From: a bacterium
GTDB taxonomy: Bacteria > JAJVIF01 > JAGGVT01
Reading direction: 5' to 3'
Length of the DNA: 15,950 nucleotides
Assembly (NCBI GenBank): GCA_021157815.1
Contig: JAGGVT010000097.1
Span: 1-15,950, forward strand
Shown: one piece after another, positions 13,476 to 15,950 of the stretch
How positions within the stretch are numbered: position 1 is the stretch's first letter
How the letters are laid out: every line of letters starts with the position of its first letter
The notes under the pieces: model-generated
The model's database searches: none
What the model was told of the DNA's origin: nothing
The model's input: only the letters and a program-made list of their open reading frames with translations
Program-made: the position numbers and the translations under genes

Positions 13476-15689
13476 TTGTTTGACCCGGCAAATGGAATTG
13501 TTGGCGTTGAAATCACTATCACCAACCCATATCCGGTAAGCGCTTATGACCTGCGCGGAATTATCTTCACAGATGAAAAACGTCACAAGCTTTTAAATCC
13601 GGATGGCTGGACACCTCTTTTTGATATTGAAGGCGGTGGGTTTATCAACCCCTTTAAGGCGTTTGCAAAAGATGAGCCCAACCGTATTTTTGCCGGACCA
13701 ATTCAACACACTGAATATTACGAGATTTACTTCCCGGGCGCGCTTTATGTTCCAGATTTCGGCATTGATGCATCCTTCCCGGATAATTGCAATGAGCCAT
13801 ATTTAATCGAAAACTTCACTCAGAATGTACTGTTCGATGAAATCGGTTCCGATGCGAAGGTCGAGGTGGATGTTCTCGACTGGCAGGATGATTGCGACCA
13901 GGTAATCATGATGGCTCCAAATATCACCGGCGAACCATTCACATATTTTGCGCATCAGGGCGGCAATACGTGGGAAATGTTAATGACTAATGGAGCGGGA
14001 ATTGAACCCGGCACTTACGATGTATTAATAATTGCCACATCCACAAATTCAGCTTCACTCGCGCTTTATGATTATGTCGAGGTTGTAATTACACCTAAAG
14101 CGCTTTTTGTTTATGAAATCGAAGGTCCATATGAAGTAAACGAAAGCGCATGTGAAGAGTATTATGTTATTGCTGAGGGTGACACCGGAATAACATACCA
14201 GTGGACATGCGATCCACCCAGTGTGGGCTATTTCACTGAGCCAAATTCCGCTACAACAGATTTCTGCGCCAATCCTCTTGATTACAATATCCCAACCACA
14301 CTGCAGGTCGAGGTTAATTCGGATGGTGGCGGCCCTATATTCAGAACCAAACCAATTGTTGTGCTAAACGCCGGCATAGGCTGGCCAGCCGCGTTTGGCG
14401 GCGGTGAAATCGATCAGGGGTATGATGTTGCAGTGGATAGTTACGGTTATGTTTATGCAACTGGACGATTCAAAGGAATGGTAGATTTCAATCCAGATCC
14501 TGATTTGGAGTGGATCCGATATTCACTTGGCGGTTATGATGCATTCCTCAGCAAATTTGATTGGGCTGGCAATTTGATTTGGGCACAAGTTTGGGGTACA
14601 TCTTCTGATGAAGAAATACAAGGAATAACAATAGATGAATATAACTGTGTGTATGTATGTGGTATTGTAAAAGGTGGAGAAGATGAACCAATTCTATATA
14701 AGTTTGATTCCGATGGAGGATTAGTTTGGAATCTAAGATGGGATATACCACAATATGATGATGCTCACGCAATGGGATTAATTTACGATGGGGCTAACAG
14801 CATTTATATGACGGGTCATTTTGATAATGACATAGATCTTAATCCTGATGGTGGCGGTCATGAAGATTCAAATGGATCATGGGATGTTTACTTGGTGAAA
14901 CTTGATTTAAATGGTGAATTTATATGGGGGGATCATTGGGGAGGCAGTAGAGAAGATAAAGCCCGTGATATCCAAGTTGATAGTTTGGGTAATGTATATG
15001 TTACAGGGCACTATGATTACTATCAATATGATAAAACCCCATTGGCATTTTTAATTAAGTACAATTCTACCGGAACATGTCTTGTGGATAATTTTTTCCT
15101 TGGTGGTGAAGAAAATTGGACTGAAGGGAAAGATATGTTTTTCGATATTGATGACAATATCTATATTACAGGATTCTTTTCTGGAAATACTGATTTTGAG
15201 CCCGGGACTAATGAAACAAGAATCTCATCCAATGGTGGTTATGATGTCTTCTTAGGTAAGTACAACATAAATGGCGCTTTACTATGGGTTAGAACCTGGG
15301 GTGGAGTAGGTGCAGATATCGGTCATGATGTGATTCTGGCAAATAATTACAATGTTTGCATTTTTGGAACTTTTGAGAATTTAGTGGACTTTGATCCAGG
15401 TATTGGAGCAGATTATGTAACCTCACAAGGTGGTTCTGATATCTTTATGAACGTACTTGACCAAAATGGGGAATACAATATAAATGATTTTCAGGTCGCC
15501 ACCTTTGGTGAAATTCAGGATGATTTCTCTAAGGGGGCTGCATTTGATGAACCTAACTTCTATATAACAGGATACTTCACAGGTACAGTCGATTTTGATC
15601 CATGTGGAGTAGAAGAGCGCACATCGAATGGTGCGGATGATGTCTATGTAACAAAGATGAATTTAGACGGCTGTTTGGTTAGAGACTGA
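13476..15689 (+). CDS. Base domain, Ig-like domain and SBBP-type propeller of the second propeller lipoprotein
   Basis: This is the long open frame after the TGA; coding character starts right after the stop at 13359 (YWSVSFDPETL), before the TTG at 13476. In order it holds the base domain (YDLRGIIFTD, NPDGWTPLFD, INPFKAFAK, VLDWQDD at 13872), an extra Ig/PKD-like module absent from the sister gene (about 14100-14370, with ITYQWTCDPP), and a seven-bladed SBBP-type propeller. DFDPG-type turns are present in blades 1, 3, 5, 6 and 7 and missing in blades 2 and 4. From about 14560 the composition becomes markedly more AT-rich than the first half. It is predicted extracellular and lipid-anchored if joined to its signal peptide; no enzyme motif is visible. 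No Shine-Dalgarno supports an independent start. Confidence 0.8.
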   Translation: MFDPANGIVGVEITITNPYPVSAYDLRGIIFTDEKRHKLLNPDGWTPLFDIEGGGFINPFKAFAKDEPNRIFAGPIQHTEYYEIYFPGALYVPDFGIDASFPDNCNEPYLIENFTQNVLFDEIGSDAKVEVDVLDWQDDCDQVIMMAPNITGEPFTYFAHQGGNTWEMLMTNGAGIEPGTYDVLIIATSTNSASLALYDYVEVVITPKALFVYEIEGPYEVNESACEEYYVIAEGDTGITYQWTCDPPSVGYFTEPNSATTDFCANPLDYNIPTTLQVEVNSDGGGPIFRTKPIVVLNAGIGWPAAFGGGEIDQGYDVAVDSYGYVYATGRFKGMVDFNPDPDLEWIRYSLGGYDAFLSKFDWAGNLIWAQVWGTSSDEEIQGITIDEYNCVYVCGIVKGGEDEPILYKFDSDGGLVWNLRWDIPQYDDAHAMGLIYDGANSIYMTGHFDNDIDLNPDGGGHEDSNGSWDVYLVKLDLNGEFIWGDHWGGSREDKARDIQVDSLGNVYVTGHYDYYQYDKTPLAFLIKYNSTGTCLVDNFFLGGEENWTEGKDMFFDIDDNIYITGFFSGNTDFEPGTNETRISSNGGYDVFLGKYNINGALLWVRTWGGVGADIGHDVILANNYNVCIFGTFENLVDFDPGIGADYVTSQGGSDIFMNVLDQNGEYNINDFQVATFGEIQDDFSKGAAFDEPNFYITGYFTGTVDFDPCGVEERTSNGADDVYVTKMNLDGCLVRD

Positions 15690-15713
15690 TTGAATGTAAA
15701 TTCAATATAACTT

Positions 15714-15750
15714 AAACCGGCATGTTCGCTTTATGGATATGCCGGTTTTT
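15714..15750 (+). terminator. Rho-independent terminator after the second propeller gene
   Basis: AAACCGGCAT (15714-15723) pairs perfectly with ATGCCGGTTT (15739-15748) around a 15-nt loop and leads into a T-run. Its core CCGGCAT/ATGCCGG is the same as in the terminator at 6640. Confidence 0.85.
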
Positions 15751-15832
15751 TGTTTGAGTTTTGCGTAGCCGATGTCTGAAAAACTTGGAAAAATGTCAGT
15801 TCCGGGAAAATCGGTATCTTGGATGGAAAACA

Positions 15833-15880
15833 GGGGTGCTGACGCACCCAACTTTCCGGCAAGGGTGCCAAATCTCCCGG
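15833..15880 (-). repeat. Dispersed 48-bp repeat, copy B
   Basis: This is the inverted counterpart of 3482-3529 (about 43 of 48 matching). It contains GGGTGC-TGAC-GCACCC, a perfect 6-bp hairpin. It lies in the non-coding tail after the last terminator. The remainder of 15751-15950 has no supportable gene. Confidence 0.75.
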
Positions 15881-15950
15881 GACTAAAGATGTCGAAATCA
15901 CGAGGGTGGGAATGCTGTTAGTAATCGTAAAGAAAAAGATCACCTTCCAC

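Larger units (their letters stand above)
13191..15689 (+). pseudogene. Second propeller lipoprotein gene interrupted by one in-frame TGA
   Basis: AGGAGG precedes the ATG, and the frame runs 833 codons with a single internal TGA at codon 56 (13356-13358). The TGA sits at the start of the base domain: ELM-stop-YWSVSFD here aligns with RGFLGLWNVEFD of the gene at 10704. The stop takes the place of a Gly, so GGA to TGA is the simplest change. The frame is intact on both sides, and the gene's own end is also TGA next to a terminator. Explanations are recent nonsense mutation, sequence error, or readthrough. Confidence 0.7.

Noticed and set aside
10704-15689. Recoding of TAG or TGA as sense codons across the genome
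   Set aside because: TAG ends the genes at 3429 and 12980, and TGA ends those at 6601, 7173 and 15689, mostly next to terminators. Reassignment would fuse them into non-coding sequence.
15731-15943. Minus-strand 70-codon ORF at the window end
   Set aside because: It is built on the terminator and the dispersed repeat; the translation is low-complexity and not family-like.

Overview
The window reads as a piece of a moderate-GC, Gram-negative, probably uncultured bacterium. The evidence is four genes for secreted lipoproteins with a lipobox and Ser at +2 after the Cys (typical of outer-membrane sorting), a prepilin-like protein, a periplasmic thioredoxin/TlpA-type protein, sigma70-like promoters and Rho-independent terminators. 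No ribosomal or housekeeping gene is present, so I do not name a phylum. The protein style (large PKD, jelly-roll and SBBP-propeller lipoproteins) is common in candidate-phylum metagenome bins.

Layout. Positions 1-621 are non-coding: a long imperfect inverted repeat (81-339), a near-consensus promoter (382-410) and a 5' leader of about 200 nt. Two homologous lipoproteins follow, 622-3429 (two PKD-like modules) and 4145-6601 (one PKD-like module). Their 715-bp spacer is full of repeats: octamer repeats in opposite orientations at its two sides (18 perfect-length units at 3808-3951), a dispersed repeat whose second copy lies at 15833-15880, several hairpins, and a promoter just after the array. 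A terminator closes the pair (6640-6668). Next come a DUF433/DUF5615 toxin-antitoxin pair (6922-7536) bracketed by 40-bp direct repeats, a remnant of a DUF3800-like gene (7606-7743), and a prepilin-like gene (7740-8924) carrying a G9 tract. On the minus strand lies a two-thioredoxin-domain plus TPR protein (9013-10332).

The last third holds two more paralogous lipoprotein genes, 10704-12980 and 13191-15689. Each has an N-terminal domain related to that of the first pair and a C-terminal seven-bladed SBBP-type beta-propeller. Each is interrupted by exactly one in-frame stop (TAG at 11304, TGA at 13356), with the frame otherwise open for more than 2 kb. Aligning the two genes to each other shows the reading frame and domain spacing are kept across the stops.

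How it fits together: the window is dominated by one expanding family of cell-surface lipoproteins with a common base domain (ITPF and V-x-D-W-Q motifs) and exchangeable display modules (PKD plus jelly roll, or propeller). Between them sit accessory insertions (TA module, gene remnant) and repeats. I found no biochemical pathway and no clear defence island beyond the TA pair. The most unusual features are the paired single-stop interruptions, the octamer array beside a lipoprotein promoter, and the repeat-bounded TA insertion.
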